Assembly (NCBI GenBank): GCA_037953625.1
Contig: CM075653.1
Location: forward strand, 7,688,001 to 7,752,000
Source of the DNA: Crotalaria pallida
Lineage: Eukaryota > Streptophyta > Magnoliopsida > Fabales > Fabaceae
Direction: 5' to 3'
DNA: 64,000 nucleotides
The stretch's first letter is position 1; each line of letters starts with the position of its first letter. The translations under genes were made by a program, and so were the position numbers. Below, piece after piece: positions 11,850 through 24,382 of this stretch. The notes under the pieces are model-generated. The model saw only the letters and a program-made list of their open reading frames with translations, had not been told where the DNA came from and ran no database searches.

Positions 11850-12554
11850 AAATATAAAATATTGTTTTTGTATAAGATAATAAGCTGATGTTAGATGCAG
11901 ATGTCTATTTACACAATATTATTGTTTTAATATTTGCCTTATGCACAAGTCTCATCTCTTCCTCATCTTCAACCCTAGCTTTCTGGGTCAGTCTCGCACT
12001 ATCACCAATTTCTCTTTCATAACATTTGAGGATTTGGGATTCAACTTTTGAGTGCGGGTGAATATAATTGAGGATTCAACTTTTGAGGATTGAATTTTAA
12101 AAGACTAGGTGCAAGTGCATATAATTTGAAGATTCAACTTTTGTGTACCTTATTGAATTGATTATGCAGTTGTTGTTATACATACACGGTATCAAAGTTG
12201 TGTTGGACTAAGATTTAATAGAAAGATGTAAATGTGGTGGTGCGGCAAAGTGGCGGTGGCATAGTGGAAAACAGGTAGTTATGGTTAATTACAATCGAAG
12301 GTGGGATGATGGATTTAGAAATTATGGTTTTTAACCTTTTGTTTGTTGATTTAATTGATCCAACAATGAAGCATGTTCACTGTAGACGTAGCAATGTAAT
12401 CACTATCATAATCATAAAACAAGAAAACAAGAAAGAAAAAAACAAGAACAAAACAAAAAAATGATTAAGATTTAGATAAGATTGTGAAATCAGAAGGTAT
12501 GAATTGAAGAAGGTTTTTTTAAAGAATAAAATATAAATTAAATGCCTAAATTCG
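11850..12554. other. Intergenic DNA, nothing recognised
   Basis: AT-rich DNA with no gene, RNA or clear terminal repeat that I can support. Confidence 0.4.
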
Positions 12555-13275
12555 TACTATTTTTCTACGTGATTAAATTTAGTCCTTAAACAAAATTATC
12601 CAAAATAGTTTTTGAAAATTTTGTTTATTAAACAATTTTGTCCTTGAAAATAATAAAGTCACCATATAGTCATTGAAGTTTTCTTTCTTGAGTCAACTTG
12701 TTCTTTAAAATAATTTCATGGCACAATTTAATCCCAGAAGTTTGGACTAAATCAGATGAAATTAGAGATATTGATTTGTTTCTCGATCAAATTCGAGTAA
12801 ACACGCTTTGAGCTTTGTTCATGATCGGGATGGCTCAAAAGATCCTGGATATAATTCAAGTGAAGAATTATCTACCTAGCTAAACCTGTAGCGAAATATT
12901 TTTTAAAGATCATCTGGTCGGATTTTTATGTGATAAGAGTTGGTTTGTCCAGATCCAGTATATTTTTCTTTGATAATGCAGAAAAAAAAATGTTTAGGAT
13001 CTTTTTTATCCGCTTTTAAACACATAATAAATTCGCTTATTTATAGAGCATGCTTAGACCAACACGATCGACCGCGACCCTCCGTGAAGTTAAAATTTTC
13101 AGGGACAAGTTTGTCTCATATAAAAAAAACATCAGGGACTATTTGGCGACCTAATTTTTTTAGTAGCCAAATCATCTTATAAGCAAAATTTTCAAGAACT
13201 ATATTACGACTTTATTCTTTTTAGGAACCAAATTTGACTAGGCAAAAAATTTTAGGGACCATTTTGAGTCTTTAG
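12555..13275. repeat. Probable Mutator-type MITE, degenerate
   Basis: The left segment (about 12575-12700) and the inverted right segment (about 13150-13275) share diverged words such as TTAGTCCTTAAA/TGGTCCCTAAAA and ATAAAGTC..ATATAGT. This pattern of 'phrases' ending in TAGTCC is shared with better-preserved Mutator-type MITEs in the window. No TSD was found. Confidence 0.35.
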
Positions 13276-13329
13276 AAGATTGCGAGCCCTTAATTGCAAA
13301 TATAATTTTTTTGTAACAAAAACTAGAAC

Positions 13330-13921
13330 TAGGACTGGAAATGAACCGAACCTAATAATTGAACTTGGTTTAGCCTGGTTCGGTTCATTAAGAAATAGTT
13401 CGAATCAAAATCGAACTATGCTTTAAATTGATCTATTTTTTGGTTTCGAGTTCAATTCGATTTGAGTTTGCGAACTGTTCACTTCGTAAGTTTAAAATAA
13501 TAATTCACTCTGTTAGCTCGAATGATTATATTTTTCTTTACAAAATACATTATTCTATAAAAAAATACTAAATAAATTTCCCTCGATATAAATCATATGC
13601 TATAACTTTTTTGTATTTTATCTTTATAGTTTTATTAGTTTTTTTATTTCTTCCTTTTCTTTTAATTAAAATTCTATATCTCTTTGTCTTGGTAGATTTT
13701 ACTCTCTTTTTTTACCTACTTAAAACTCTTTATCTTTATGAATTATGATTTTAATGTCTTATATTTTGCTATGTTGTGTATATTGAAAATATTTTCTTAA
13801 TAACTACACTCATTTCCAAATGTTTTTATATATTTTAAATTATATATTTATTTTTTTCTTCTTAATATTAATTTTAAATTCAAGTATGTGTGAAAATTAA
13901 AATTGATTTAACTTATGTATA

Positions 13922-13967
<46 letters not shown>

Positions 13968-14105
13968 TATTATTTTATATTATCGAGTTAGTTTACGAGC
14001 AAATAAACCGGATTATACTTGGCTCAAATTCAATTTTGAATTTATTTAACTTAATGAATCAAGTATCGAATGAACTTCGAACTACTCGGTTCATTTCAAG
14101 TTCTA
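13330..14105. mobile_element. Non-autonomous hAT element
   Basis: The ends TAGGACTGGAAATGAACCGA and (inverted) TAGAACTTGAAATGAACCGA are strong terminal repeats. Flanks ACTAGAAC (13322-13329) and ACTAGTAC (14106-14113) agree at 7 of 8. The subterminal regions are rich in GAACC/GGTTC words. A (TG)n(TA)n(CA)n microsatellite lies at about 13921-13968. No transposase is encoded. Confidence 0.75.
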
Positions 14106-14827
14106 ACTAGTACAATCGATATGCAATAACCGCCACCACGCCCAAATTTGCATTGGCGCATAGATCCTCCTTTTCTTATTTGAGTGCATTAAAGCCAAAG
14201 ACTCAAAAGTAATCGGTGATATTAAATTAAGGGTTTGCTTAACCTCAGCATTTAGGGTTGAGGATAAGAAGGTAAAAATAGTAAAGAAACCTAGAAAAAC
14301 TAAGTTTATTATCACTTAAATCATTAAATATTTAGTTTTTCTATAAAAATGCACTTCTTTTAATAATTAAATTATTACTTATTTTTTAATATAAAGTTTT
14401 TAATATTCAATAATAATTAAATAAAAAAATAAATGTATTTTACAATGTTATAATTTGTACAATATATGTTATTATATTTGTTTAATTTTGATATATAAAT
14501 TTTACATAGTTTTTTTTAATATAATAAATATTTTCATATTTATTTTACTCTTATAATTTTTTTAACTCTCTAATTTTTAATCAAATTTTAGTATAAAAAA
14601 TTTACATACTTAATTTTTTTTATTCGTTTGGGACCTCTGTTTTATGCCTAAGATAAAAAAAATATTTGGACCAACCCTCTATTATCCCTTGTTGGCTTGG
14701 GTTTCTTGACCGTCACCAGAGGTGCAAGCTTCCACATTCAATCCCTTTATACAAGTTTTAAAAGACTGAAGTCTCTAATTTGGGAGATTAAAATTTTAAA
14801 TCAAAACAAAAAAAACTACACCCACTT

Positions 14828-15916
14828 TTAATATGATTAAATTGTCATTTTGATCCTTGAATTTACATTCAACATTCATATCGGTCCTCAAAATTAAAGA
14901 AATTGTTTTTTGATCCCTCAATTTATAAATTGTTACTTACTTTAGTCTCTCAGTTATGTCGTTGTTTATGTCCATTAATGACAAGCCGACGTGACCCGAT
15001 AAATGGCCAAACTGACGTCGTACATCTTAATCTCATATATCTTTCTTCTTCTTCACTAACATCAAGTCATAATCAACATCAATGACTATTTTTCACATTT
15101 ACAGAAATAATTGAACAAAAAATTTACAAATCAAAATACCCAAGTAAATTGAATTAACATCACAATGAATTGAATTAAAAATTTCATTTAACAATTTCAG
15201 TAAAATAAAACGGAGAGGATTAACTTCGATGATTCAGCGCCGAATCAAGTTTAACTAAACAAACTTAGAACAAATCTACTCAGAGAGGAGAACCAAAACA
15301 AACCCGGAATAAATGGAAGGCAGAGAACAAAGGCGGAGGTGATGATTCTAAAACAAGTCGGATCGGGTTAAGCAAACCAAAACAAACTCAGAACATACAA
15401 AATACAGAGGAGAACAGATTCACTTATATGCCTATGACGAACTATCTTCTAGAGGTGGCAACGACGACAAAAACAACCATATTCTAATGCATGTGGTTGT
15501 TTTGGGCAATAGTAGTGTTGAGGGATGAGCTTAAAAAAGCAAAATTGATGAAGTTGAGACTGAAGAGGGAGAATCGGTGGTAGTTGCAGTGAATAAGGGG
15601 TAACCATTGATGTTGATTATGGCTTAATGTTTGAGAAGAAGTAGAAAAATGTATGAGAGTAAGAGATTATTTATTTATTTTGCATTAATCTTTAATTCTT
15701 TTAAAGCCAAAATCATGTCGTCTTGGCCTAAACGAAATTGTTTTGGTCATTTAACGGGTCACGTCAACTTGTTGTTAACGGACATAAACGGCGACATAAC
15801 CGAAAAACAAAAGTGAGTAACAATTTACAACTTGAGGGATTAAAAAGCAAAATCTTTAATTTTGAGGATCAAAATGAATACCGTGCAAATTCATGAACAA
15901 AAATAACATTTTAATC
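14828..15916. mobile_element. Long-TIR Mutator-like non-autonomous element
   Basis: About 200 bp at the left (ATTTTGATCCTTGAATTTACA through GACGTGACCCG) align with the reverse complement of the right 200 bp; shared words include CCTCAAAATTAAAGA, TTGTTACT, GTTATGTCG and GACGTGACCCGTTAAA. Long, phrase-like inverted repeats are typical of Mutator-like elements. The interior has no recognisable host exon. The exact ends and TSD are uncertain. Confidence 0.6.
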
Positions 15917-16392
15917 CTTTTTTCTATAAGCAAAGGAATTTAATAACGGAGCACAAATGGTGCTCAACCTACACAAGGATGGACTAAAACAAGAACCAAG
16001 AATTAAGCCATAGCATCAATAATACAAGAAATGGGATTAACACACCATTGTGCAAATCCATAGTTACAATGCACTACTTTTGCTGAGAACCACCTCCAAG
16101 ATCTTACTTGGATCAAGTCCAAATTCAACAAATAAACTTTTCCATGAAAAAATATATCAGAGTTGTATAGATTGTAAAACAAATAACCTAAGATAGCTTC
16201 ACGCTAATAGCCAACGGTCAACGGAAATACCAAGGAAATTGCCTCTTGTTAATAATTAATAATCTCCCAATTCAATTAATCCGCTATAATTTTATTCGAA
16301 ACAATTCTTCGATGATCGCATGATTTAATAAGCGGATTGATGAACGCCAAGGAAATTTCAGAATTCAGCTCTCGTGAGGTGTTGCTCATAAC
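15917..16392 (-). other. Downstream region of AMT2 with a LINE-like tail
   Basis: At 15918-15935 a T run followed by TATAAGCAAAGGAATTTAAT resembles the minus-strand 3' end of a plant LINE-type retroposon; the following about 250 bp may be its remnant. The part next to 16393 should hold the AMT2 3' UTR. I could not locate a polyadenylation site. Confidence 0.35.
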
Positions 16393-17815
16393 TCATACCA
16401 TTTGAATAACGCCTAATGACCTTGGCTCCCTAATGAATGAGAATTCATGAGTATCATATATTTTGTTATGCTTGATGTTCTCAAATTTTGCATCCTCACC
16501 ATTCAAAGCAAATGCCTCTTCTCCATGCACTGCCTTGTCACCAATTTGCAATGCATCACTATCTAGCCTAAGTGGTACCATGGCCCCAACAAGCAAGCAA
16601 ATCAAGCTAGTCATAACAAAATTGAAGCAAATCACAAAACCAATGGCTCCAAATTGGATCCCAATTTGTTTTAAACCCGCATGAATTGCACCATTTTGTA
16701 GGGCATATGCTAGGCCAATATATTTTTCCCAATCAGGCACCCCATAGAAGAGACGGCAGAGTTTAGGCACCGCGAAAATGCCGGTGAGAATGCCGCCGAG
16801 AGCTCCGGCGACGGCGTGGGTGTGGAACAAGGACATGGGGTCATCAATTTGCCTTAAGAATGTGACCTTGTTGTGGAGTATCATCATTGTGTACCATGGA
16901 ATGCTTCCTGAGATCAAACCCATCAAGATGGATGCCCAACCTTGCACAACTCCTATTCAATTCACAAATAATGTTACTTGCATGAAAAATTTAATGAAAA
17001 ATATGTATTTTATAAACTTCAAAGTCATATATCCATTTTACCCACAAAAACTTTTTTTTTTTCCGAATTCCTTAAGTCACAGCCATGATTAGAAGTTCAC
17101 ATACACATATTTTTGGATTTGATTTTTGACCTCCATTATTAAGTTTTTATCCCCATTTCACATTTTCAAGGATCAAAATAACTTTTACATTTTTAAATTT
17201 TACGTTTTCAGGATGACGAAATTGTTTTCGTCAAGGAAAAGACGAAAAAAATATATACATACTTTTCCGTGAAGTGTGAAATGAAAAGGTATTATTTTGA
17301 TGAAAAATGACACTTTCCATCAGGTTTTGGACAGAAAACTATCCTACACCTAAATTAAACCAGCTTCAGCTTTCTAAAGTTGCTATCCCAACCTGGTGAT
17401 ATGGAGCGTAACAAAATCTTAAACTAATAAAAAATGGATTGATAGGAACTTGAGAAAATATATTGTTGTGTATGAGATATTTGTACCTGCACCAGGTGTA
17501 ATGCAAACGAGGCCAGTGATCATACCCTGAATAGCACCAAACACAGTGGGCTTACCAAAGTAGAAAGTATCTAATGACACCCACACAATGATGCTAGTGG
17601 CAGCACACACGTGTGTATTTAGCACAGCAAGTGATGCAACTGTGCTCACCGCAAAAGGACCACCGCCGTTGAAGCCACTCCAACCCATCCAAAGCAGGCC
17701 TGCGCCTGCAAGCACCACTATCATGTTGTTTGATGGAATGTTTTCTCTGTCCTTCTCTGATCGTGGACCTACCTATTTATTATTCAATCACCATAACTTG
17801 CAAATCAGTTTACTT

Positions 17816-17847
<32 letters not shown>

Positions 17848-20402
17848 TATTTTAGCAAATCCTACCTCGTTTAGAATTGGAATGAAAAAAAAAAAAGCCA
17901 TGTATTATGCTCAAATTTCTTATTTTATCTTATTTTAGTTAAAAAAATACTTTAAATTTTTATTCAAGTTTTTTTCCATATATAGTGAAATATGATATAA
18001 GTGTATTGGGATAAAAAAGAATAATTTATATGTTTTAAAATTTTTTAAAAAATATTTTGTTTTATCCGATTTTCGCGTTTTTTCATGATAAATCCTTGTA
18101 TTGAGATTGTTAGCTAGGTTTAAGAAATAAAGGAGTCTTTCCAATAAATCATATTCTGATATTCAGTACATCCTATTTTATCTACTAGCCAATAACGTGG
18201 ATATTTCTTTTCCTTTCCTTAATGTTATTTTTAGGCTTATTTATGTCTCCTGAAAATTGAAAGTATTTTGGTTTTGATCCTTAAAAGTTTTTTTAATTTT
18301 GATGTATCGTTAATTGTTTTGAAACTTTGATTTTAATTTCTATCATTAGGAAAAATAAGTTAATTGTTGATGTGGCTAATGAAACGTCATATCAACATAC
18401 ACGAGTATGCAAGTATTGCGTGTCAGTGGTAAGATAACGTAGATGATCTGGATCGTAAGAAGAAAAAGGATCGAAACCCAATCCACAAACACATTTGGTT
18501 TGGACTTTGATTCTTTTGCACATGCGGGCTCGGATCACTAAAATCATCCTACTAGTGGCATGCAATACTACATGTATGCTGATGTGACGTTCTGCCACAT
18601 CAGCATTTAGTGTATTTTTCCTAATGATAGAGACTAAAACCAAATTTTTAAAATAGACGAGTTAAGGTAAAAAAAACTACTTTTAAAAACCAAAATCAAC
18701 GTACCCCAACTTTTTGGGACTAAATACATGAATAAACCTTATTTTTATAAAGAAAATCATGTAACCTAGCTGCTAGTTATTTATCTACTAGCTAGTGATG
18801 CATATTTATTTTCCTAAGTTATATATTTCTTTTTAGGTGGGCTTTTGATCAGGTGTGCCTCTATGAGTACATAACTACTAGTGAATTTTAAGATTAATTC
18901 TCAACAATAATTTGAAGATAACTCTTAAGTCTTCCATGATCAAGCGTTTTTTCTGAGAATCAAACTTATTTTATATTCCAAGTCTCATTCTTAAGATTTT
19001 TGTTTATTTCACAATTCCATCTAAGTCAATACCCGTCCTTCATATTATATATGATAAGATCGATGGATATAACTCAAAATGTTTATTTTCCTAAATTATT
19101 GCATATATATATAGGGAACAAGACCAATAGTTTCTTTTCTTCAAACTAGTAATTAATAGGGTGTAACAGTCCGGTCCGGTCTTTGATGGATAATTGTGAC
19201 CGGACCAATTAAATTAACATGGTTTGATCTAATTCGATCCAGATATTTTTTATGTACAAAGATTGGACTTGACCGAACCGTTCATAAAGAGTCCGATCTG
19301 ATCTATTTAGACCATATAAATAATAATATTTTTATACAACATAATATTATAACCAATGGAGAGAATCCTACTATTTCTAATTTTCTATAGTTCTTCAGTT
19401 GCATTAGCACTATAACTCCATATAAATATTAGTGTTAGGATCCTATTGTTTCTATAGTTTTTCAGTTGGATTGGCACACTTTAACTCGATACTTCCATAA
19501 TTCTTCTACCATATTACTTATGTGGTCTTAGTATAGTGTTTTTTTTTTTTAAAAAAAAATTTTAAGTAACCGATCCGGTCCGATTTTAACAATCTCAAAA
19601 ATAATGAGACCATAAACCGGATCATAAAGTAATGGTTTAAAAATTTTGAGATCGGACCGAACTTTATTTTGGTCCGATTCGATCCGATCTGAGCGTTCTC
19701 GCGATCTAAGACCATATCACTTGCGCCCCTAGTAATTAACATTAAAATCATTAAATTGAAAGAAGCAGAATGAAGAATGAGTAGTGCTGAAATTAATGCA
19801 CACATACATACCCAATAAGCTGCAGTAAAACCAGCAACTCCAGAAGAGAGGTGAATAACATATCCACCAGAAAAGTCAATAACACCAAGCTTATACAACC
19901 ACCCATCAGGGCACCAAATACTGAAAGCAGTGACAGGGTATGAAAAAGTAACCCAAAGTGGCACAAAAATCATCCATGCACGAAAGTTCATTCTCCCCAA
20001 TAAGGCACCAGCTATCAAAATCAAAGTAATAGCTGCAAAAACACCTTGAAAAAAGACCATTGTAGCATTAGGAAATGACCCTAAAAATGCTTTCCCTAAT
20101 AGGAAATTCTCATCCAATGCCACGGCTGGTTTCCCTAAGAAGAAAACCAATTTTTCACCAAATGACATGCGGAAACCCCATGCAACCCAACAAAGGAGAA
20201 CGCATGCAAAGGCATAGAAGGCCATGAAGGCAGAGTTAATGGCCCATGTCTTCTTCACCAGGCTTCCATAGAGGATGAGCAACCCTGGAATGCTTTGGAG
20301 CCCTACGATCGTGGCCGCGGTCATCATCCACGCATTGTCCCCCTTGTTCATCCACTCTGGGCTTCCCTCATCCGGCAACAGATTCGAAGGAAGCTCCATC
20401 AC
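16393..20402 (-). CDS. AMT2: AMT2-type ammonium transporter, 3 exons, 478 aa
   Basis: Exons: 20402-19812 (197 codons), 17772-17487 and 16952-16393; introns are GT..AG in phases 0 and 1, and the join is 1437 bp with no stop. The protein is an AMT/MEP/Rh-family ammonium transporter of the plant AMT2 clade, acting in the plasma membrane to import NH4+/NH3. It shows many hydrophobic spans, the family signature DFSGGYVIHLSSGVAGFTAAYW with the first pore His (about residue 184), and FHTHAVAGALGG with the second. The cytosolic C-terminus (GEEAFALNGEDAKFENI) matches the regulatory tail. Length equals the usual 475-490 aa. Two Met codons open the frame; the first was used. Intron 1 (2039 bp) carries two transposon insertions. 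Clade assignment rests on the three-exon layout and motifs. Confidence 0.95.
17817..17840. repeat. (TA)n microsatellite in AMT2 intron 1
   Basis: About eleven TA repeats lie near the acceptor end of AMT2 intron 1, about 45 bp from exon 2. Confidence 0.8.
18234..18738. mobile_element. Mutator-type MITE in AMT2 intron 1 (perfect 9-bp TSD)
   Basis: The ends GGCTTATTTATG and (inverted) GGTTTATTCATG are flanked on both sides by TTATTTTTA (18225-18233 and 18739-18747). A 9-bp TSD is the Mutator-superfamily hallmark. Inside, the inverted repeats also contain TTAGTCC-type phrases and GCTGATGTGACGTTCTGCCAC. There is no coding capacity. Confidence 0.85.
19157..19731. mobile_element. Non-autonomous hAT element in AMT2 intron 1 (perfect 8-bp TSD)
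   Basis: The left end is TAGGGTGTAACAGTCCGGTC; the right end, inverted, starts TAGGGGCGCAAGTG. Both flanks are GTAATTAA (19149-19156 and 19732-19739), an exact 8-bp hAT TSD. The interior is full of GATCCGGTCCGATT words and is the reverse-oriented relative of the element at 7948-8553. It inserted about 70 bp downstream of the AMT2 exon 1 donor site. Confidence 0.9.
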
Positions 20403-20443
20403 GTATTTATTTAATTTGAATTAAGGTTTGGAATCAAGAAGTG

Positions 20444-20478
20444 ATATATATAACACTTATTTTTGGAGTGTATATATA
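20444..20478 (-). promoter_or_regulatory. Candidate AMT2 core promoter (TATA-like runs)
   Basis: On the minus strand two TATATATA runs (20478-20471 and 20452-20444) lie 70 and 45 bp upstream of the AMT2 start codon. The more distal one would give a leader of about 40 nt. No start-site evidence is available, so this is positional inference only. Confidence 0.35.
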
Positions 20479-20884
20479 TTTTTCTTGGGGTAAAATTAAT
20501 ATTAGTACAGATTTGGCTTAAAATTGTGGTGTCAAGCTCAAGACGGCAAAGGTTTTCTAACACTCAAGTGGAGAAGTGAGAATTGATACAATTAAACGAG
20601 ATGTGTTATATACTAATCTATCGATTGCTAAGGACTAAGGAGCTAGTGTGTTTTTGGCAGAACTACACTCGTTTCTAATTTTATTTATATATATATGTGG
20701 GACCCAAAGGCCGGCTTGGTTGGCACTTGGGGTCTGAACTTTGTTACTTGATGGTAGTGTGTGTGTAGGATTTGCTAATATGATCCTATTTGAATTTATG
20801 AAGGATCATGTTAGCAAAAAGTACAAAAACTTTTAAATAAAAATAACCTTACTATTATGTTGAGATAAGTTTATTTTATAGGAT

Positions 20885-22194
20885 TATTTTGGTAAAAATG
20901 CATAAAAAAAAATAATTTGATGCATATACCAGGTACGTAAAGTACATAAGATATATACAGATATATAATTCAGAGATCCATTTTTCAATCTGATAGCAAT
21001 CTTTCCTTTTCCCAAGACTTCAAGTTTTGAGTCGTTACCAAGTTTGACTGAGGTGTAGTAACTTTCATCGAAGTCAAAAAATAATTCCTTCTTCCCACTT
21101 AGATGATTACTACATCCTGTGTAATTCCAATCTTCACTTTTATTAGCTATTGCATTACTTGTTGTAAGCACCATCTTCATACAATCTTCACTTTCTGCAA
21201 CTCGAGCATGGCTATCTCTAATATTCAATGCTTTAGCACGACATTTTCGACTATAGTGACCATATATACTTATTACAATTATGATACTGTATACGAGATT
21301 TGCATTCCGATTGAAAATGTCCATACTTTTGGCATTTGTGACATTGAATATTAGATTTATTTTGAAATGAGCCATTACCCTGTGTATGTGCCTTGACTTG
21401 AGTCAGATTGAGGATTCCTCTCTCTTTCTTTGAAGTTCTGACCTATTTGATAGTTGTTCACCCTTCTTTGCATATGTCCCTCACTTCTAACATTTGTTTG
21501 AGCTTTTAATGCTTAGCTTGCTCAATTGTGCCACTTGATTTCTCATTTATTTGCATCTCACGTGACTCTAATGATGCATGCAAATAATTTAGAGTCATTG
21601 TACTGAGATCCTTTGCTTCTTCGATGGCTGCTACCACGTAATCAAAACGAGTTGAAAGTGTGCACATAATTTTCTCAACGACTTCTCTCTTTTATATCAT
21701 CACCATTGATTTTCATTTCGCTGACAAGTTTGTCCATTCGTGAAAAATATCCGTGAATGCTTTCATCTCTTCTCTGCTCCATTAGCTCGAACTGGCGTTT
21801 TAAGCCTTGTAACTTCGTTCGTTTGACTGGGTCAGCACTTTCATATGTTTTGAGCAAAATTTCCCAAGCCTCTTTTGCTGTTTTAGCATGGAAAATTTTC
21901 TCAAGAACAGATAGCTCCACAAATTGACAAATAAAAAATAAAGTTTTTTCATTAAGTAGATGATATTTTTCTACTGGTTCCATATCAGCTTTATTTTTAT
22001 CAGTTGGCTCATCAAAACCATTTTTGATGATTTCTCCATAGCCGCTAGTTTTTAAACACAATTCCATCAAGCGCGTTTCCACATGGCAAAATTTGATTTG
22101 CCATCAAACTTGAAAACAATTGTTTGTAATTGTTGGACTTGACTTGTGCTTGAACTTGTTGTCATTTTTATACAACTAACTCTGATGCCAGATG
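20885..22194 (-). pseudogene. Decayed Copia retrotransposon: PBS, gag and start of protease
   Basis: Reading on the minus strand: a PBS-like TGGCATCAGAGT (22190-22179) follows an LTR edge TGCCAACA; a gag start (ATG at 22165, MTTSSSTSQVQQL) is followed by a UBN2-type gag segment (TAKEAWEILLKTYE, LKRQFELMEQRRDESI), a damaged zinc knuckle (YGHYSRKC) and a protease start (NYTGCSNHLSGKKELF). Frames are broken: a frameshift lies soon after the start (about 22090) and stops follow at about 21675 and 21375. Integrase, RT and RNase H are absent and no 3' LTR was recognised. It lies immediately upstream of the AMT2 promoter. Confidence 0.75.
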
Positions 22195-22531
22195 TTGGCA
22201 ATTAAAATAAAAATGCCTTGTAAAAACTTATATGCTATGAGAAAAATATAGAGCACTCAAAGGACAAAATTTATCCTCACAAAAATATTTGTATTGAAAG
22301 AACAAATAATACACTCACAAAATTTTTTGAATTTTTGTTAATAGCCAATTTTACGAACACACAATACTCAAACAATAAAACTCATTGAAGTCTATATTTT
22401 TTCCAAGAGTTAAATATTTTTCACTACTATATGTTCTTTCTATTCTATTTTGCTGAATGAATGAACCATGCACCGGACGAAAACACGTTTACGTGGTTTC
22501 CTTCTCAATTTCACTTCCTCTTCCATATTAT

Positions 22532-23607
22532 TAGAGCTGTCAAAACGGGCCTGCGGGCCGGGTTCGGGCCGGCCCGCTTTGGGTTCGGGCCAAACCGGGC
22601 TCGGGCCAAAAAGCCCGGTTATAAATTAAGTATCCTAGCATCAAACCCAAACCCGCCCTAAGCAGGCTTCGGGCCGGCCCGCATCACCTTTTTTTTTTTT
22701 TTTACAATTCAACCACTTCAAAAAAATATATATTTATTTTTCAAAAAAATTAATGAATAAACTTCCTTTATTTTTTACACATATTTTTTTAAACAATAAT
22801 AAGTGTTTTATTCTTTTACACATTTTTTAGAGGATATATTTGATTTTTCTATTCTTACATAAATTAAAAACAAATTAAACTCAAATTAATTAAAAACAAA
22901 ATAACTTTGTTTTTCATAACATACTTATATATTTTTTTAATACAAGAAAAATTTATTAAAGAATAAAAAATGTAAGACATACTTCAAAGTTTGCTAATAT
23001 CTCTATCACTTAACGTCTTAACCTACCAAATACCTTTTAAAAGATAGTATATGTTTATCCACCCTGTTAAGCTTTGAACAAAATATATCAGTATGTAGCA
23101 AGATAGTAATTAAAGAAATACAATCCTGATACGGTACAGTACCCCTGGAATTAGAACAGGAACCCAACAAAAATGTAGCAGCAGCTTTTAATTTGCACGA
23201 CTTCTTAATCAACCACCAGTGATTCTTCAAAAGATCCATATTTAAATGCAGTATGACCGAAGGCCTCGTCATTTGGTTGGAAATACTGGTGCATTTTTAA
23301 TGTTGTGTTTTGATTTGTTCAGGTGCATTTTTTATATGTGAATATTGATGAAAATTAAGGGAATTTTATTATAAGTGTTTTCTACACATATAAAATTAAA
23401 AAAAAAATGTAACTTTTTTCTTTTTTTTTTCGGGCCATCGAGCCGGCCCGAACCCGGTCGGGTTTACCCGGTCCGAGCCCGAGCCCGAACCGGGCCGGGC
23501 TAAATAGCTCGGGTTGAATAAATAGGCCATATTAAGGAGCCCGAGCCCTATGATTTTTCGGGCTTTTTGGCCCGGCCCGGCTGGCCCGGCCCATTTTGAC
23601 AGCTCTA
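22532..23607. mobile_element. Non-autonomous hAT element with GGCCCG-rich ends (perfect TSD)
   Basis: The ends are TAGAGCTGTCAAAACGGGCC and, inverted, TAGAGCTGTCAAAATGGGCC. Both flanks are CATATTAT (22524-22531 and 23608-23615), an exact 8-bp TSD. The subterminal 150 bp on each side consist of repeated GGGCCGG/CCGGCCCG words, while the middle is AT-rich. It inserted next to the LTR of the decayed Copia. A larger relative is at 52937-63092. Confidence 0.92.
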
Positions 23608-23615
23608 CATATTAT

Positions 23616-24382
23616 ATCTACAGCAGGCCACCGAAAGCAAGAAGTTTGCTGCTACCACAACAACTTCTTATAGTGGAGAGAAAAGCAAATGGGCCCGCTT
23701 GGTTTATTTTCCTTGTACAATCACATAACTATATATATACATATATAATAGAAAAGTCAAGGCCAGGAGAACCTTGGCTCTCCCTGATCAACACTAAGAT
23801 CTGCCACTAAGATATGCTGAGTAACATAATTCAAATTCAAAGTAGTACTACTTTTCCTGCGTAGCGTGATGCCATAAAAACGTTCCATTTGTTTTTGCTT
23901 CGTCTATTCCAAGTATCAAGGCAGGCTTCCTAAAGTGAGACCATACAAATTTCGGGTGATTTTTAATGCTTTTCAGCCATTCAGGGATGCAGACAATTTT
24001 GTTAGTTAATTTTTGAACCGATAATGCAATTTTTCTTATAAAAGAAAAAAAATATTGTATCTAAGTTTTTTTTTTTTTAAAAAAAAAAAAACACATTGAT
24101 AGACCACTCTTTTTTATTGATATAGTTAGCTAGTGTGACTCCATGACTTTAACCAATAAAAGTGTATAAAAAGCTTACATTAGCATTTTCCAGCGATCAC
24201 CTAATTTGAATTACAGTGTTGTTCATACTCTCTCCCTCCTTATATCTAGGTCTTTTTAGGAAAAAGTTCTGATCCATGATATAAGTTGTCTTTCTACAAA
24301 ATTAATTACTGCAACATTAATTAATGTTTTTATCATTTTATCCACATTTATTAATGTGTATATATTTAGTTATTGACAAATA
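23616..24382. other. Intergenic DNA, nothing recognised
   Basis: Moderately AT-rich DNA between the hAT and CACTA elements. I see no gene and no clear repeat structure. Confidence 0.4.

Noticed and set aside
22461..23810. Gly/Ala/Arg-rich frames over GGCCCG stretches
   Set aside because: They are translations of the hAT subterminal repeats; the exact 8-bp TSD shows the whole segment is a transposon.
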